From: VRUE01 sp963817945
GTDB taxonomy: Bacteria > Actinomycetota > Thermoleophilia > Solirubrobacterales > 70-9
Assembly: GCA_963817945.1 (NCBI GenBank)
Contig: CAWFQH010000001.1
Coordinates: 310,001 to 374,000 of the forward strand
Length of the DNA: 64,000 nucleotides
Reading direction: 5' to 3'
Shown here: one piece after another, positions 24,557 to 33,615 of the stretch
How positions within the stretch are numbered: the stretch's first letter is position 1
Layout: each line of letters begins with the position of its first letter
Made by a program: the position numbers and the translations under genes
The notes under the pieces: model-generated
The model's database searches: none
Seen by the model: the letters and a program-made list of their open reading frames with translations, nothing else
Told to the model about the DNA's origin: nothing

Positions 24557-26662
24557 TCAGCTGGCGGCAACGGCGAGTTGGTCGCCGCTGCGTGCGAGGT
24601 GGCGTTCGCGCAGCTCCTCCTGGACGCTGCGGCGCTCTCCGGGCGGGGGCGTGTGCCGCGTCCAGAGCCCGTCGGTGTCGAGCTCCCAGGCATTGACGTT
24701 GTCCGCGAGGCAGCGCTCGAGGACGTCGAGCAGCTCGGTTCGCAGGCCCTCATCCTCGATCGGCGTCACCAGCTCGACCCGGCTGTCGAGGTTGCGCGGC
24801 ATCAGATCGGCCGAACCGGTGAGGAGGCGGGTTTCACCGCCGCGCCTGAAGGCGTAGATGCGCGAGTGCTCGAGGAGCCGGCCGACGATCGAGACGACCC
24901 GGATGTTCTCCGAGACGCCGGGCACGCCGGGCCGCAGGCAGCAGACGCCGCGCACGTTGAGATCGACCCGCACCCCCGCCCGCGATGCCTCGTAGAGCGC
25001 CTGGATGCAGCCGGCGTCGACCAATGCGTTCATCTTCAGCCCGATCCAGGCCTCCTCGCCGGCTCGGTGCGCGTCCACGGTCGACTCGATCTCCTCCAGG
25101 ATGCGCTCCCGCATCGTCGTCGGCGAGACCAAGACCTTGCGGTACTCGGCCGGGCGCCCGTAGCCGGTGAGGAAGTTGAACATCTCCGCGACGTCGGCGC
25201 CGATCTCCGGGTCAGCGGTGAAGAGGCCGAGGTCGGTGTAGAAGCGAGCCGTGGTCGGGTTGTAGTTGCCGGTCCCGATGTGCACGTACTCGCGCACCCG
25301 CTCCCCCTCGCGGCGGGCGACCAAGATCGCCTTGACGTGCGTCTTCAGTCCGGGAATCCCGTAGACCACGTGGACCCCGGCCTCCTCCAGCGACTTCGCC
25401 CAGTGGATGTTCGCCGCCTCGTCGAAGCGGGCTTTCAGCTCGACCATGCAGACCGCCTGCTTGCCGCGTTCGGAGGCGCGGATCAGCGACGGCACCAGCG
25501 GCGAGTCGTCGCTGGTTCGGTAGACCGTCTGCTTGATCGCCAGCACGTTCGGGTCGGCGACCGCCTGCTCGACGAAGCGCTCGACCGAGGAGGAGAAGGA
25601 GTCATAGGGATGGTGGACGAGGACGTCGCCTTGGCGGATCGCGGCGAACATGTCGACCGCTTCCCCGTCTTCGCCCTGCAACCTTGGCTGCGTAACCGGT
25701 GGCCAGGGCTCGTAGCGGAGGTCGGCATGTCCTGGCACCGCGGCGACGACGTCGGTCAGGTCGGCGAGGTCGATCAGGCCGTCGATGTCGTAGACCTCGC
25801 GGTCTTCGAGGCGCAGCGCCTCGATCAGCTGCGCGCGCAGCTTCAGGTTCATCCCGGCGGCAATCTCCAGGCGTACGACCTCGCCGAAGCGGCGCCGCCG
25901 CAGCTCGTCCTGGACCGCGCGCAGCAGGTCGTCGGCCTCGTCGGAGACGGTGAAGTCGGCATCACGGGTGACGCGGAAGTAGCCGTGGTCGATCACCTCG
26001 GTGCCGGGGAAGAGCGTGTCGAGATTGGCGGCGATCGCCTCCTCCAGCGGCACGAAGACCTCGTTGCGCTCGCCAACGCGCAGGAACCGCCCGAGCAGCT
26101 CCTTGGGCACCTTTACCCGAGCGATGATCTCGGTGCCGCTGTCGGGGTCGCGCAGCAGCACCCCGAGGCTCAGCGAGAGGTTCGAAATGTAGGGGAAGGG
26201 CCGACCGAGCCCGACCACCAGCGGCGTCAACGCCGGGAAGACCTGCTCGTGGAAGCGGCTGTCGATTTCGTGCCGCTCCTGCTCGCTGGCGGTCTCGAGC
26301 GAGACGATGCGGATGCCCTGCTCCTGCAGCTGCGGTTGCAGCGTGCCGTCGAAGCAGCTGTGCAGGCGGCCGTCGAGCTCCAGCACGCGGGCCTGGATCG
26401 CGTCGATCTGCGCGCTCGGCCCTAGGTCATCTGGACCGCGGGCGTCGATACCGGCGTCGAGCTGGTCGAACAACCCCGCCACGCGCACCATGAAGAACTC
26501 GTCCAGGTTGGAGGCGTAGATCGAGCAGAAGCGGACCCGCTCCAGCAGCGGCACCTCCGGGTCCTCGGCGAGTTCGAGCACCCGCTGGTTGAAGTCCAGC
26601 CAGGAGAGCTCGCGGTTGAAATAGAGCGCCGGATCGTCGATTCGGCCATCGTACTGTGGCAC
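24557..26662 (-). CDS. ppk1: Polyphosphate kinase 1
   Basis: Polymerises the ATP gamma-phosphate into polyphosphate. The 701 residues match PPK1: N-terminal YFNRELSWLDFNQRVLELA, the autophosphorylated histidine in LKTHVKAILV (near 440) and the second conserved His in YVHIGTGNYN (near 459). The PLD-like C-domain has ADLMPRNLDSRVEL. Neighbours (pit, DUF47, CHAD proteins, ppx, pst) make a full phosphate-storage cluster. The ATG at 26662 gives a normal start. Confidence 0.97.
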   Translation of the reverse strand: MPQYDGRIDDPALYFNRELSWLDFNQRVLELAEDPEVPLLERVRFCSIYASNLDEFFMVRVAGLFDQLDAGIDARGPDDLGPSAQIDAIQARVLELDGRLHSCFDGTLQPQLQEQGIRIVSLETASEQERHEIDSRFHEQVFPALTPLVVGLGRPFPYISNLSLSLGVLLRDPDSGTEIIARVKVPKELLGRFLRVGERNEVFVPLEEAIAANLDTLFPGTEVIDHGYFRVTRDADFTVSDEADDLLRAVQDELRRRRFGEVVRLEIAAGMNLKLRAQLIEALRLEDREVYDIDGLIDLADLTDVVAAVPGHADLRYEPWPPVTQPRLQGEDGEAVDMFAAIRQGDVLVHHPYDSFSSSVERFVEQAVADPNVLAIKQTVYRTSDDSPLVPSLIRASERGKQAVCMVELKARFDEAANIHWAKSLEEAGVHVVYGIPGLKTHVKAILVARREGERVREYVHIGTGNYNPTTARFYTDLGLFTADPEIGADVAEMFNFLTGYGRPAEYRKVLVSPTTMRERILEEIESTVDAHRAGEEAWIGLKMNALVDAGCIQALYEASRAGVRVDLNVRGVCCLRPGVPGVSENIRVVSIVGRLLEHSRIYAFRRGGETRLLTGSADLMPRNLDSRVELVTPIEDEGLRTELLDVLERCLADNVNAWELDTDGLWTRHTPPPGERRSVQEELRERHLARSGDQLAVAAS

Positions 26663-26682
26663 CAGCAGCGCCTCCCCTCGCC

Positions 26683-28953
26683 TCAGGCGGCGCGGGCCAG
26701 CGCCCGCTCCGCCGCGGCGTCGCCGGCGAGGCCACGGCGGTAGCCAGCCCCGAGCTGCTCGAGCGCGCGCTCCCAGGAACGCGCTTCAGCGGCGCGGCGA
26801 CCCGCCTCCCCCAGCCGCCGCCGCAGGGCCGGCGAGGACGCCAGCTGGAGGAGAGCGCCGGCGATGTGATCGGCGTCGGGGCGGCAGAGGATTCCCGTAT
26901 GCCGGTTCTCGACCAGTGAGGCCGGCCCGCCCTCGGAGACGGCGACGACCGGCAGGCCGCTGGCGCCGGCCTCGACGACGACCTGACCGTAGGTGTCGGT
27001 GGTCGAGCAGAAGAGGAATGCGTCGGCGCTGGCGTAGGCGCAAGAGAGCGCCTCGCCCTCAAGCCAGCCGAGGAAAGTCGCGTGCTCGCCCAGCTGGGCT
27101 CGTAACTCGCCTTCCTCAGGACCGCCACCGGCCAGCAGCAGGTGCAGCCGGGGCTCCAGCCTGCGAGCCTTGATGAAGCTCTCGGCGAGGAGGTCGAGGC
27201 CCTTCTCGCGGGTCAGCCGACCGGCGTAGAGGACCTTCAGCTCTCCAGGGTAGGCGTCGCGCTCACCCTTGTCGGGATGGAAGCGGTCGACGTCGACGCC
27301 CCGCTCCCAGCGCCCAATTTGCTCGCTCTCGACCCCGAGCGTGAGCAAGGAGCGGTCGGCTGCAGGGCTCGGCGAGAGAACGAGGGAAGGAGCGCGGTAG
27401 AAGGCGGTCAGCCCGGCCCGGGCAAACATCTCGAGTCCGTCGTCGCCGCTGCGCAGGCCCGCGTAGGCGCCCAGCTCGGTGTGGTAGCTGCCGACCAGAG
27501 GCATGCCGGCGACGCGGCTGAGCAGGACGGCGGCGATCCCCGCGGGGCCGGGCGCGGTCACGTGCAGCAGGTCGTAGCGGCCATCGGCGAGGGTTTCGAC
27601 CAGGCCGGGCAGGCTGGGGACCCCAAGCCTCATTCCCGCGTAAAAGGGAACCTCGAGCTCGGCAGCCGCGGGCAGGCGGCGGTCGACGCCGGCATCGGTC
27701 CCCACCACCTCGACTTCGAAGCCGGGCACGCCGCGCTCGCGCATCTGCTCGATCGTGTGGGTGACGCCATGCATGGTCTCGATCCCGTCGACGATCGCGG
27801 CGACCCGGCGAACCTCCCCGTCACGCCTCGTCAGCTTCGCCTTCTCGGCACCGAGGAAGGCCGCCGAGGGCGCGTAGGGCAGTGCCGGAATCAGGGCCTG
27901 GAAGAGGCCATTGAAGGTGGCCGGGAGGTCACCGGCGCCAACCGCCCGCGAAGCGAGCTCAACCGTGGAGCGCAGGCGCCGGTCGTGAACGCGATGGGCG
28001 CGCCGATAGAGGTCGCGATGGGAGAAATCTTCGGCCTGGAGACGGTCGAGCAGCTTGCGGCCGCGCTGCTCGATCCCCACCGAGTCGAGCCAGGCGTCGA
28101 GCAGGCCGCGGGCGTCGTCCGGGCCGAGGTCGGCGGCAGCGCTACCCTCCCGCGCCGCGCCTTGACCGACGACGCGTTGGGCGATCTTCAGCACAGCCGC
28201 AGGGTTGGGTGCAATGTCGGCCCCGCCGGGTCGGTCGACCGCGAGGGCGCGAGTCGCGAGCGCTATCGCAGCGTGCGCCCATTTCGCGGCGCTGCCCTGT
28301 TCGCCACCGGCGTCCGCCTCACCGCGGCGCACGAGGCTCAGAAACTCTTCCGGCGTGGAGACGGCCGCCGTCTCGGTGTGGGTGCGGCCGATATCCACGC
28401 CGGCATGGTCGTCGGACCCGCCGATGCCGCCGCCCCCGTGCGTCTCGATGTAGATGACCGCAGGCGCGTTCAGCTCCGGTGCCCGCGAGCCGTTGCGGAC
28501 CTCCCAGATCGGGAAGAGCTCCGCCAGGCGGCGGCGGTGATGCGGCGTCAGCGGCGCCGCGACGTCGTAGAACGGATGCGCGAGAGCGCAGGCGATCTCG
28601 TTCTCGTGAAGGTATGCGGCGCAGGCCTCGACGTCGCCGGCGTGTGCCTGCAGCCACTCGTGGTCTCCGGGGTCGATCCCGTAACAGAGGACGTGCACCG
28701 CCTGGGCCTCACCGGCGAAGCGGGCGGTCAGCTCCTCGGAGACGAAGCAGTCGGGGCGATCGGCGAGCTCGAGGCAACCGTCGATCGTGTCGTGGTCGGT
28801 GATCGTGACGAAGTCCATCCCCCTCCGCTTGGCCAGCTCGTAGACCTCCAGCGGCGGCGTCGCGCACTCGGGCAGGCCGAGCGAACGTTGGATCCCCAGC
28901 CGCGAGAGCTGCGAGGCAGTGGAGTGGCAGTGCATGTCAACTCGGGAAATCAT
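26683..28953 (-). CDS. PHP-domain and GT4 glycosyltransferase fusion
   Basis: About 756 residues joining two enzymes. The N-terminal ~250 residues are a PHP phosphoesterase domain with metal motifs DMHCHSTAS, TDHDTIDG, ALAHPFYD and GSDDHAG. A helical linker follows. From about 370 a GT-B glycosyltransferase is seen, with KLTRRDGEVRRVAAIVDG, LKVLYAGRLTREKGLD and the EX7E-type VVVEAGASGLPVVAVSEGG. The ATG at 28953 has GGGAG 7 bases upstream; one at 28977 is an alternative. The substrates of both halves are unknown; possibly sugar phosphate removal coupled to transfer (inferred). Confidence 0.85.
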   Translation of the reverse strand: MISRVDMHCHSTASQLSRLGIQRSLGLPECATPPLEVYELAKRRGMDFVTITDHDTIDGCLELADRPDCFVSEELTARFAGEAQAVHVLCYGIDPGDHEWLQAHAGDVEACAAYLHENEIACALAHPFYDVAAPLTPHHRRRLAELFPIWEVRNGSRAPELNAPAVIYIETHGGGGIGGSDDHAGVDIGRTHTETAAVSTPEEFLSLVRRGEADAGGEQGSAAKWAHAAIALATRALAVDRPGGADIAPNPAAVLKIAQRVVGQGAAREGSAAADLGPDDARGLLDAWLDSVGIEQRGRKLLDRLQAEDFSHRDLYRRAHRVHDRRLRSTVELASRAVGAGDLPATFNGLFQALIPALPYAPSAAFLGAEKAKLTRRDGEVRRVAAIVDGIETMHGVTHTIEQMRERGVPGFEVEVVGTDAGVDRRLPAAAELEVPFYAGMRLGVPSLPGLVETLADGRYDLLHVTAPGPAGIAAVLLSRVAGMPLVGSYHTELGAYAGLRSGDDGLEMFARAGLTAFYRAPSLVLSPSPAADRSLLTLGVESEQIGRWERGVDVDRFHPDKGERDAYPGELKVLYAGRLTREKGLDLLAESFIKARRLEPRLHLLLAGGGPEEGELRAQLGEHATFLGWLEGEALSCAYASADAFLFCSTTDTYGQVVVEAGASGLPVVAVSEGGPASLVENRHTGILCRPDADHIAGALLQLASSPALRRRLGEAGRRAAEARSWERALEQLGAGYRRGLAGDAAAERALARAA

Positions 28954-29059
28954 CGGCGTCTCCCATCTCTTGTCCATGGTTCGCCTACAGCGTTCGCTCT
29001 TTGCAGGCGAAACTTGTGAAGCGCCCGCCAATTCCCGGTGAAGATCCCGTGAACGCGCC

Positions 29060-29109
29060 GACGTGCCGCGGGCTAAGGGCCCCTCTGAGTACCTAAGCTG
29101 CGGCACGTC
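29060..29109 (-). terminator. Inverted repeat at the end of the second CHAD gene
   Basis: GACGTGCCGC (29060-29069) pairs with GCGGCACGTC (29100-29109). It spans the CHAD stop codon and probably ends the ppx-CHAD transcript. No T-run is seen. Confidence 0.55.
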
Positions 29110-29519
29110 TCGTCGAGGGCGTCCCAGACGCCGCTCTGGGCCTGCGCCTGCCACAGCTCGAGGAAGCGGCGAAAGTGCAACTCGCGGCGGGTTCGCAGCA
29201 GCGTCTCCAGTGACTCGATCCCCGCCACGCGCGGGAGCATCGTGTCGCAGTCGTGAAGGTCACCGAGAGCGCTTTGAAGCGCCTTGGCCGCATCGCGGGC
29301 TTGCGCCGCCTCGGGGCCTAGGCAATCGGCGAAGATCTCCAGTACGTAGCGGAGTCGCTTCGCCGCGATCCTCGTGTCGTGCTGGGCGCTCGCGGCGCCG
29401 GGCTCCAGCGCCTCCTCGGCGAGCGCCTGCAGCTCGCCGAGCCGGGTGCGAACGATCAGCGCGGCGTTGGGCCGCAACGGCGCCGCCGGGTCAAGGCCGT
29501 CTACCGCGCGAGCCCTCAC
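29073..29519 (-). CDS. CHAD-domain protein, second of a pair
   Basis: 148 residues, one half-size CHAD unit. The hallmark histidine/arginine helix is QHDTRIAAKRLRYVLEIF, followed by LGDLHDCDTMLP. CHAD proteins bind polyphosphate through basic surfaces, which fits the adjacent ppx and ppk1. The GTG at 29519 overlaps the first CHAD gene by four bases. A normal CHAD protein contains two such four-helix halves, so the two genes together may equal one split protein. Confidence 0.85.
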   Translation of the reverse strand: MRARAVDGLDPAAPLRPNAALIVRTRLGELQALAEEALEPGAASAQHDTRIAAKRLRYVLEIFADCLGPEAAQARDAAKALQSALGDLHDCDTMLPRVAGIESLETLLRTRRELHFRRFLELWQAQAQSGVWDALDETCRSLGTQRGP

Positions 29520-29992
29520 CCCTCCACCGCCTTCGCGAGCTTGTCGAGACGACGCCGCAGCTTCTTCAACCGCTTTTTGGCGACTGCCGGCGCCAGCGCC
29601 TCGTTAGCGCGCCGCTGCTCCTTCTGGAGGCGCTCGATCGTCGCCGCGAGCGCCGCCCGATCGCCCTCCGCGACGCCCTCCCCCACTTCTTCGAGAAAGG
29701 CGATGGCGACGTCCCGATCGCGACGCTCGCCCAGTGCATCGGCCAACGCCTTGACTCGCTTCAGCGCCTTGCGGTGGCGCTTGCGCGGGAAGCAGGGCTC
29801 GAAGACCTCGAGTGCGGCCCGCAGCCTCCGCGTGGCGACCCGCATGTCGTGGACCCGCCCGACGTCTCCGAGGTCGAGCACGCCGTCGGCGTAATCGAAG
29901 ACCTCCCCCGCTCGTATCCGCACGACCCGAGCAGCGGCACGCGCAAACGGCTCGTCGCAGTCGAATCCTGTTACCTCGCGCGCCCGCGCCAT
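29516..29992 (-). CDS. CHAD-domain protein, first of a pair
   Basis: 158 residues with the CHAD signature VHDMRVATRRLRAALEVF and the later ALGERRDRDVAIAFLEE. The C-terminal third is very rich in Lys and Arg (KKRLKKLRRRLDKL), suited to bind polyphosphate. It precedes and overlaps the second CHAD gene and follows ppx by 32 bases. No CYTH domain is attached. Probably a cytoplasmic polyphosphate-granule protein. Confidence 0.87.
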   Translation of the reverse strand: MARAREVTGFDCDEPFARAAARVVRIRAGEVFDYADGVLDLGDVGRVHDMRVATRRLRAALEVFEPCFPRKRHRKALKRVKALADALGERRDRDVAIAFLEEVGEGVAEGDRAALAATIERLQKEQRRANEALAPAVAKKRLKKLRRRLDKLAKAVEG

Positions 29993-30024
29993 TGCGCGCA
30001 GGCTAGTGCAGCCGCGACTTCAGA

Positions 30025-30936
30025 TCAGGCGGCGAGCTTGGTCCGCGAGGAGCCGTTGGAGTTGCCATTTAGGAGGTCGAGGACGACCCCCTCGCGCAGG
30101 CCGCCCTTGCCGATCTGCAGCGGCTGGCCGAGCAGCTCAGAGAGCTTCTCCAGGAGGAGCACTCCCGTGGGGAGGATGCGAACCCGGACGGGATCGAGCT
30201 CGAAGCGCTTGGCGACGTCGGCGGCCGGGTCGCCGGCGAGGACGCGGATCCCGCGCTCCAGCGTCTCGTACTCGAGCACGGTGCCGACCAGGCGCCGCAA
30301 CGAAGTGGCGCTGCCCCCGACAGCGACCGCCTGTGCCGGCCGCTCGACCTCGACCCCCTCAAAGACGTCGTCGATGCGATCGCGAATCTTGCGAATCTCC
30401 GTCGCCGACGGCGGGTCCGAGGCGATCAGCTCGTCCGCCAGGGCGCCGGAGCCGACCCGCCAGGAGCGGACTTGCTCGACTCCGTCGGGCACCGTGCCGA
30501 GGATTACCTCGGTCGAGCCGCCGCCGACGTCGACAACCCCGATCTTCCCCTCGGCTGGATGGCCGAGCCCCTTGGTGGCGCCGATGAAGGACAGCCTTCC
30601 CTCCTCCTCGTCGGCGAGCACGTCGACCCGCACGCCGGCGGCCTCACCGATGCGCCTGGCGACGTCGTCCCCGTTCGAAGCCTCGCGGATCGCCGCGGTC
30701 GCCACGGCGCGGATCCGCTCGGCGCCAAGCTCGCGGGCGAGCCGCACCTGCGTGCCCACCACGTCCGAGACCTCTTCCACCTTCTCTCCAGGGATTGCCC
30801 GATCGGTGTCGAGCGCCCGGTTGATCCGCGTGTAGGCGCGCTGCTCCATCACCTTCTTCAGCTGCCCGTCGATCGGCTCCGCGACCAGCACCCGCGTCGT
30901 GTTGGACCCAATATCTATGGCGGCGCAAAGCGTCAC
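30025..30936 (-). CDS. ppx: Exopolyphosphatase / guanosine pentaphosphatase family
   Basis: Hydrolyses the ends of polyphosphate or pppGpp. The 303 residues cover only the two actin-fold domains, as in short actinobacterial Ppx proteins. AAIDIGSNTTRVLVAE and VVDVGGGSTEVILG are the two phosphate loops, and the catalytic Glu region is TAAIREASNGDD. The GTG at 30936 gives the canonical start. It lies between phoU and the CHAD pair. Confidence 0.92.
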   Translation of the reverse strand: MTLCAAIDIGSNTTRVLVAEPIDGQLKKVMEQRAYTRINRALDTDRAIPGEKVEEVSDVVGTQVRLARELGAERIRAVATAAIREASNGDDVARRIGEAAGVRVDVLADEEEGRLSFIGATKGLGHPAEGKIGVVDVGGGSTEVILGTVPDGVEQVRSWRVGSGALADELIASDPPSATEIRKIRDRIDDVFEGVEVERPAQAVAVGGSATSLRRLVGTVLEYETLERGIRVLAGDPAADVAKRFELDPVRVRILPTGVLLLEKLSELLGQPLQIGKGGLREGVVLDLLNGNSNGSSRTKLAA

Positions 30937-30979
30937 AGGCTTTCCATGTTCCCAGCCGGGCCGGATCTAAAGCGCTAGT

Positions 30980-31061
30980 CGCGCGGGTGGCGCGGGGCGT
31001 GGGGTCCTCGCCCGCAGCCTGCGAGGACGAGGGACCCCTCCCCCGCGGCAGGACCCGCGCG
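30980..31061. repeat. Imperfect nested palindrome H between phoU and ppx
   Basis: Outer arms CGCGCGGGT/ACCCGCGCG (30980-30988 and 31053-31061), imperfect middle arms, and an inner hairpin GTCCTCGC/GCGAGGAC (31004-31011 and 31021-31028). It starts one base after the phoU stop and is likely its terminator. It contains GAGGAC motifs but not the full core of elements A-D. Confidence 0.7.
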
Positions 31062-31062
31062 C

Positions 31063-31761
31063 CTAACCCTCCGGGTGCGACGCGTCCTCGAACTCCCTGA
31101 ACAGTCCCGTCACGACGAAGGCGACCTGCTCGCCGATATCCACCGCGTTGTCGCCGATCCGCTCGATCGCCCGCGCGCCGAGCAGCATCGTCATCGCCCA
31201 CTCGCGCTTGTCGGCGTCGTCGCCGATCGCCAGCGCCAGGTGGAAGCACTCGCGGTTGAGGTTGTCGACGACGTCGTCCTGGCGGACCAGGTCCTGCGCC
31301 ATCTCCACGTTGCGCTCCTCGAAGGCTCGCTTGGCCTGGCTGATCAGGGTTCGCGTGTGTTTGCCCATCGTCACGACTCGGCCCAGCATCTCCGCGTCGG
31401 CGGGCGGCTCGTTACCGGTCAACGGGATCAGCTTGCAGAAGTTGACGCACTGGTCCCCCATCCGCTCGACGTTCTTCAGCACGTGCAGGAGGGCCGAGAT
31501 CAGGCGCAGGTCGGTCGCCACCGGCGACTGGGTGGCGAGCAGCGCGATCAGGCTCTGGTGCACCTCCAGGTAGCGGCCGTCGATGCGGTCGTCGTCGACG
31601 ATCACCTGCTGGGCCAGCTCGACGTCCTGCTGTTCGACCGCTTCGATGGTCCTGCCCAACTGCTCGCTGACGAGGTCGAGACCGCCGAGCGCGCTGGCCT
31701 CGAGCTGCTCCAGTTCCGCCTGATAGTGGACCCGGGTCTGCTCGACCATCGACCCCCTCAC
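31063..31761 (-). CDS. phoU: Phosphate transport regulator PhoU
   Basis: Cytoplasmic negative regulator of Pst uptake and of Pho signalling. About 232 residues with two PhoU repeats: DDRIDGRYLEVHQSLIALLATQSPVA with HVLKNVERMGDQCVNF, and QDDVVDNLNRECFHLALA with LLGARAIERIGDNAVDIGE. It starts at a GTG overlapping the pstB stop, or at the ATG at 31749. Last gene of pstSCAB-phoU. Confidence 0.96.
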   Translation of the reverse strand: MRGSMVEQTRVHYQAELEQLEASALGGLDLVSEQLGRTIEAVEQQDVELAQQVIVDDDRIDGRYLEVHQSLIALLATQSPVATDLRLISALLHVLKNVERMGDQCVNFCKLIPLTGNEPPADAEMLGRVVTMGKHTRTLISQAKRAFEERNVEMAQDLVRQDDVVDNLNRECFHLALAIGDDADKREWAMTMLLGARAIERIGDNAVDIGEQVAFVVTGLFREFEDASHPEG

Positions 31762-32660
31762 CCGACCTTGCCGGAGACGTAGTCCTCGGTGCGGCTGTCG
31801 GAGGGGTTGGTGAAGATCTTCTCGGTTTCGTCGTACTCGACCAGCCGACCCCAGCGGTTGTCCTCGTCGGCATCCAACTCGACCATCAGGAAGGCCGTGC
31901 GGTCCGAGACCCGCGCCGCCTGCTGCATGTTGTGGGTGACGATGACGATCGAGAACTCCTTTTTCAGCTCGATCATCAGGTCCTCGATCTTGCCGGTCGA
32001 GATCGGATCGAGGGCCGAGCAGGGCTCGTCCATCAGAATCGTGTCCGGGTGCACGGCGATGCAGCGGGCGATGCAGAGCCGCTGCTGCTGCCCGCCGGAG
32101 AGGCCGAAGGCGTTGGCCTGCAGACGGTCCTTGACCTCGTCCCAGAGCGCGGCGCTGCGCAGGGCCCCCTCGACCGTCTGGTCGAGGTCCTCCTTACGGC
32201 CGAGGACGCGCGGGCCGAAGGCGATGTTGTCGTAGATCGACTTCGGGAAGGGGTTCGGTTTCTGGAAGACCATCCCGATCAGCTTCCGCACCTGGACCGG
32301 GTCGACGCCGGGGCCGTAGAGGTCCTCGCCGTGGTAGAGCAGCTCGCCGTGGACCGAGGCGCCGGGAATGAGGTCGTTCATCCGGTTGAGGCAGCGCAGG
32401 AGCGTGCTCTTGCCGCAGCCCGAGGGGCCGATCAGCGCCGTGACGTCGTTGCGGCGGACGTCCATCGTGATGTCCTTGACCGCCGTGGCGCCGCTGTAGT
32501 CGACGGCGACGCCCTTCAGCTCGAAGACCTTCTCGCGCTTGCCGGCGCTGTGGTTGAACTCCCCCGGCCGCACGGCGATCGCCGCTCGCGCCGCCGCTTC
32601 TTCCCGGGTCTGCCGCCCGGTCTCTGACCTGCTCTCTTCATGCGTCATCTGATCACGCAC
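31758..32660 (-). CDS. pstB: Phosphate ABC transporter ATP-binding protein
   Basis: Energises high-affinity phosphate import. About 300 residues with a ~40-residue extension before the ATPase. Walker A GPSGCGKST, FQKPNPFP, signature LSGGQQQRL, Walker B ILMDEPCSALDP and the switch THNMQQAARVSDRTAF are all PstB-typical. The start is either GTG 32660 or ATG 32648. Overlaps phoU by four bases. Confidence 0.97.
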   Translation of the reverse strand: MRDQMTHEESRSETGRQTREEAAARAAIAVRPGEFNHSAGKREKVFELKGVAVDYSGATAVKDITMDVRRNDVTALIGPSGCGKSTLLRCLNRMNDLIPGASVHGELLYHGEDLYGPGVDPVQVRKLIGMVFQKPNPFPKSIYDNIAFGPRVLGRKEDLDQTVEGALRSAALWDEVKDRLQANAFGLSGGQQQRLCIARCIAVHPDTILMDEPCSALDPISTGKIEDLMIELKKEFSIVIVTHNMQQAARVSDRTAFLMVELDADEDNRWGRLVEYDETEKIFTNPSDSRTEDYVSGKVG

Positions 32661-32670
32661 CCTAGTCCAC

Positions 32671-33615
32671 CTACCATCTCTGCTCGTAACGATTTCGTAG
32701 CCAGATCGCGAAGGAGTTCATCGCCAGCAGCACCACCAGCATCACGATGATTCCGGCGAAGGCCAGCGTCTGGAACTCCTCCTGCGGCCGCGTCGCGTAC
32801 TGGAAGATCTGCACCGGCATCGCCGAGTAGCCGTCGGCGGAGAAGAAGGTCGGGTCGAAGGTGATGAAGACGGTGGCCCCGACCAGCAGCAGCGGCGCCG
32901 CCTCGCCCAGGGCGCGCGAGACCGCGAGGATGACGCCGGTCGCGATTCCCGGGATCGCCGCCGGCAGCACCTGTCTGCGGACGGTCTGCCACTTGGTCGC
33001 GCCCAGCGCCAGCGAGCCCTGCCTGATCGAGTCGGGGACGGCGCGGATCGCCTCGCGGCCGGCGATGATCACCATCGGGAGGACCAGCAGGGCCAGCGTC
33101 AGCGAGCCGGCGGCGAGGATGAAGCCGAGGTCGAGCGGGCCGCGGACGATGAAGGCAAGGCCGAGGATGCCGTAGATGATCGAGGGGACCGCGGCGAGGT
33201 TCTGGATGTTGACCTCGATCACCCGGTTCCACCACTTCGTGTTGTCGGCGTACTCCTCGAGGTAGATCGCGGTGCCGACGCCAACCGGGACGATGAAGAG
33301 GATGACGCCGGCGATCAACTCCAGCGAGCCGATGATCGCCGGGCGGAAGCCGGCGTTCTCGGGGTTGATCGTGGACGGCACGTTGGTGAATAGGTCGGGG
33401 CTGAGCGCGGGCGCGCCTTTGACCAGGGCCTGCGCGAGCAATGCGACCAGGCCGGCGAGCGCGATCAGGAGCGCCAGCAGCAACAGGCCGGCAAAGGCGG
33501 CATTGAGGAACACGTCGCGTCGCGGCTGGTTGCCGAGCGCGGCGGCGACCGTGGCGCGGGCGCCCGCCGTGGCGAGGCGCGTGCGCTCGCTGGGCGCACC
33601 CCCCATGGCCTCCAT
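32671..33615 (-). CDS. pstA: Phosphate ABC transporter permease PstA
   Basis: Membrane subunit of 314 residues with about six spans and the cytoplasmic EAA-like loop GSLALGATKWQTVRRQVLPAA. The N-terminal ~35 residues are cytoplasmic. Its ATG overlaps the pstC stop by one base. Works with PstC, PstB and PstS in one operon. Confidence 0.95.
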   Translation of the reverse strand: MEAMGGAPSERTRLATAGARATVAAALGNQPRRDVFLNAAFAGLLLLALLIALAGLVALLAQALVKGAPALSPDLFTNVPSTINPENAGFRPAIIGSLELIAGVILFIVPVGVGTAIYLEEYADNTKWWNRVIEVNIQNLAAVPSIIYGILGLAFIVRGPLDLGFILAAGSLTLALLVLPMVIIAGREAIRAVPDSIRQGSLALGATKWQTVRRQVLPAAIPGIATGVILAVSRALGEAAPLLLVGATVFITFDPTFFSADGYSAMPVQIFQYATRPQEEFQTLAFAGIIVMLVVLLAMNSFAIWLRNRYEQRW

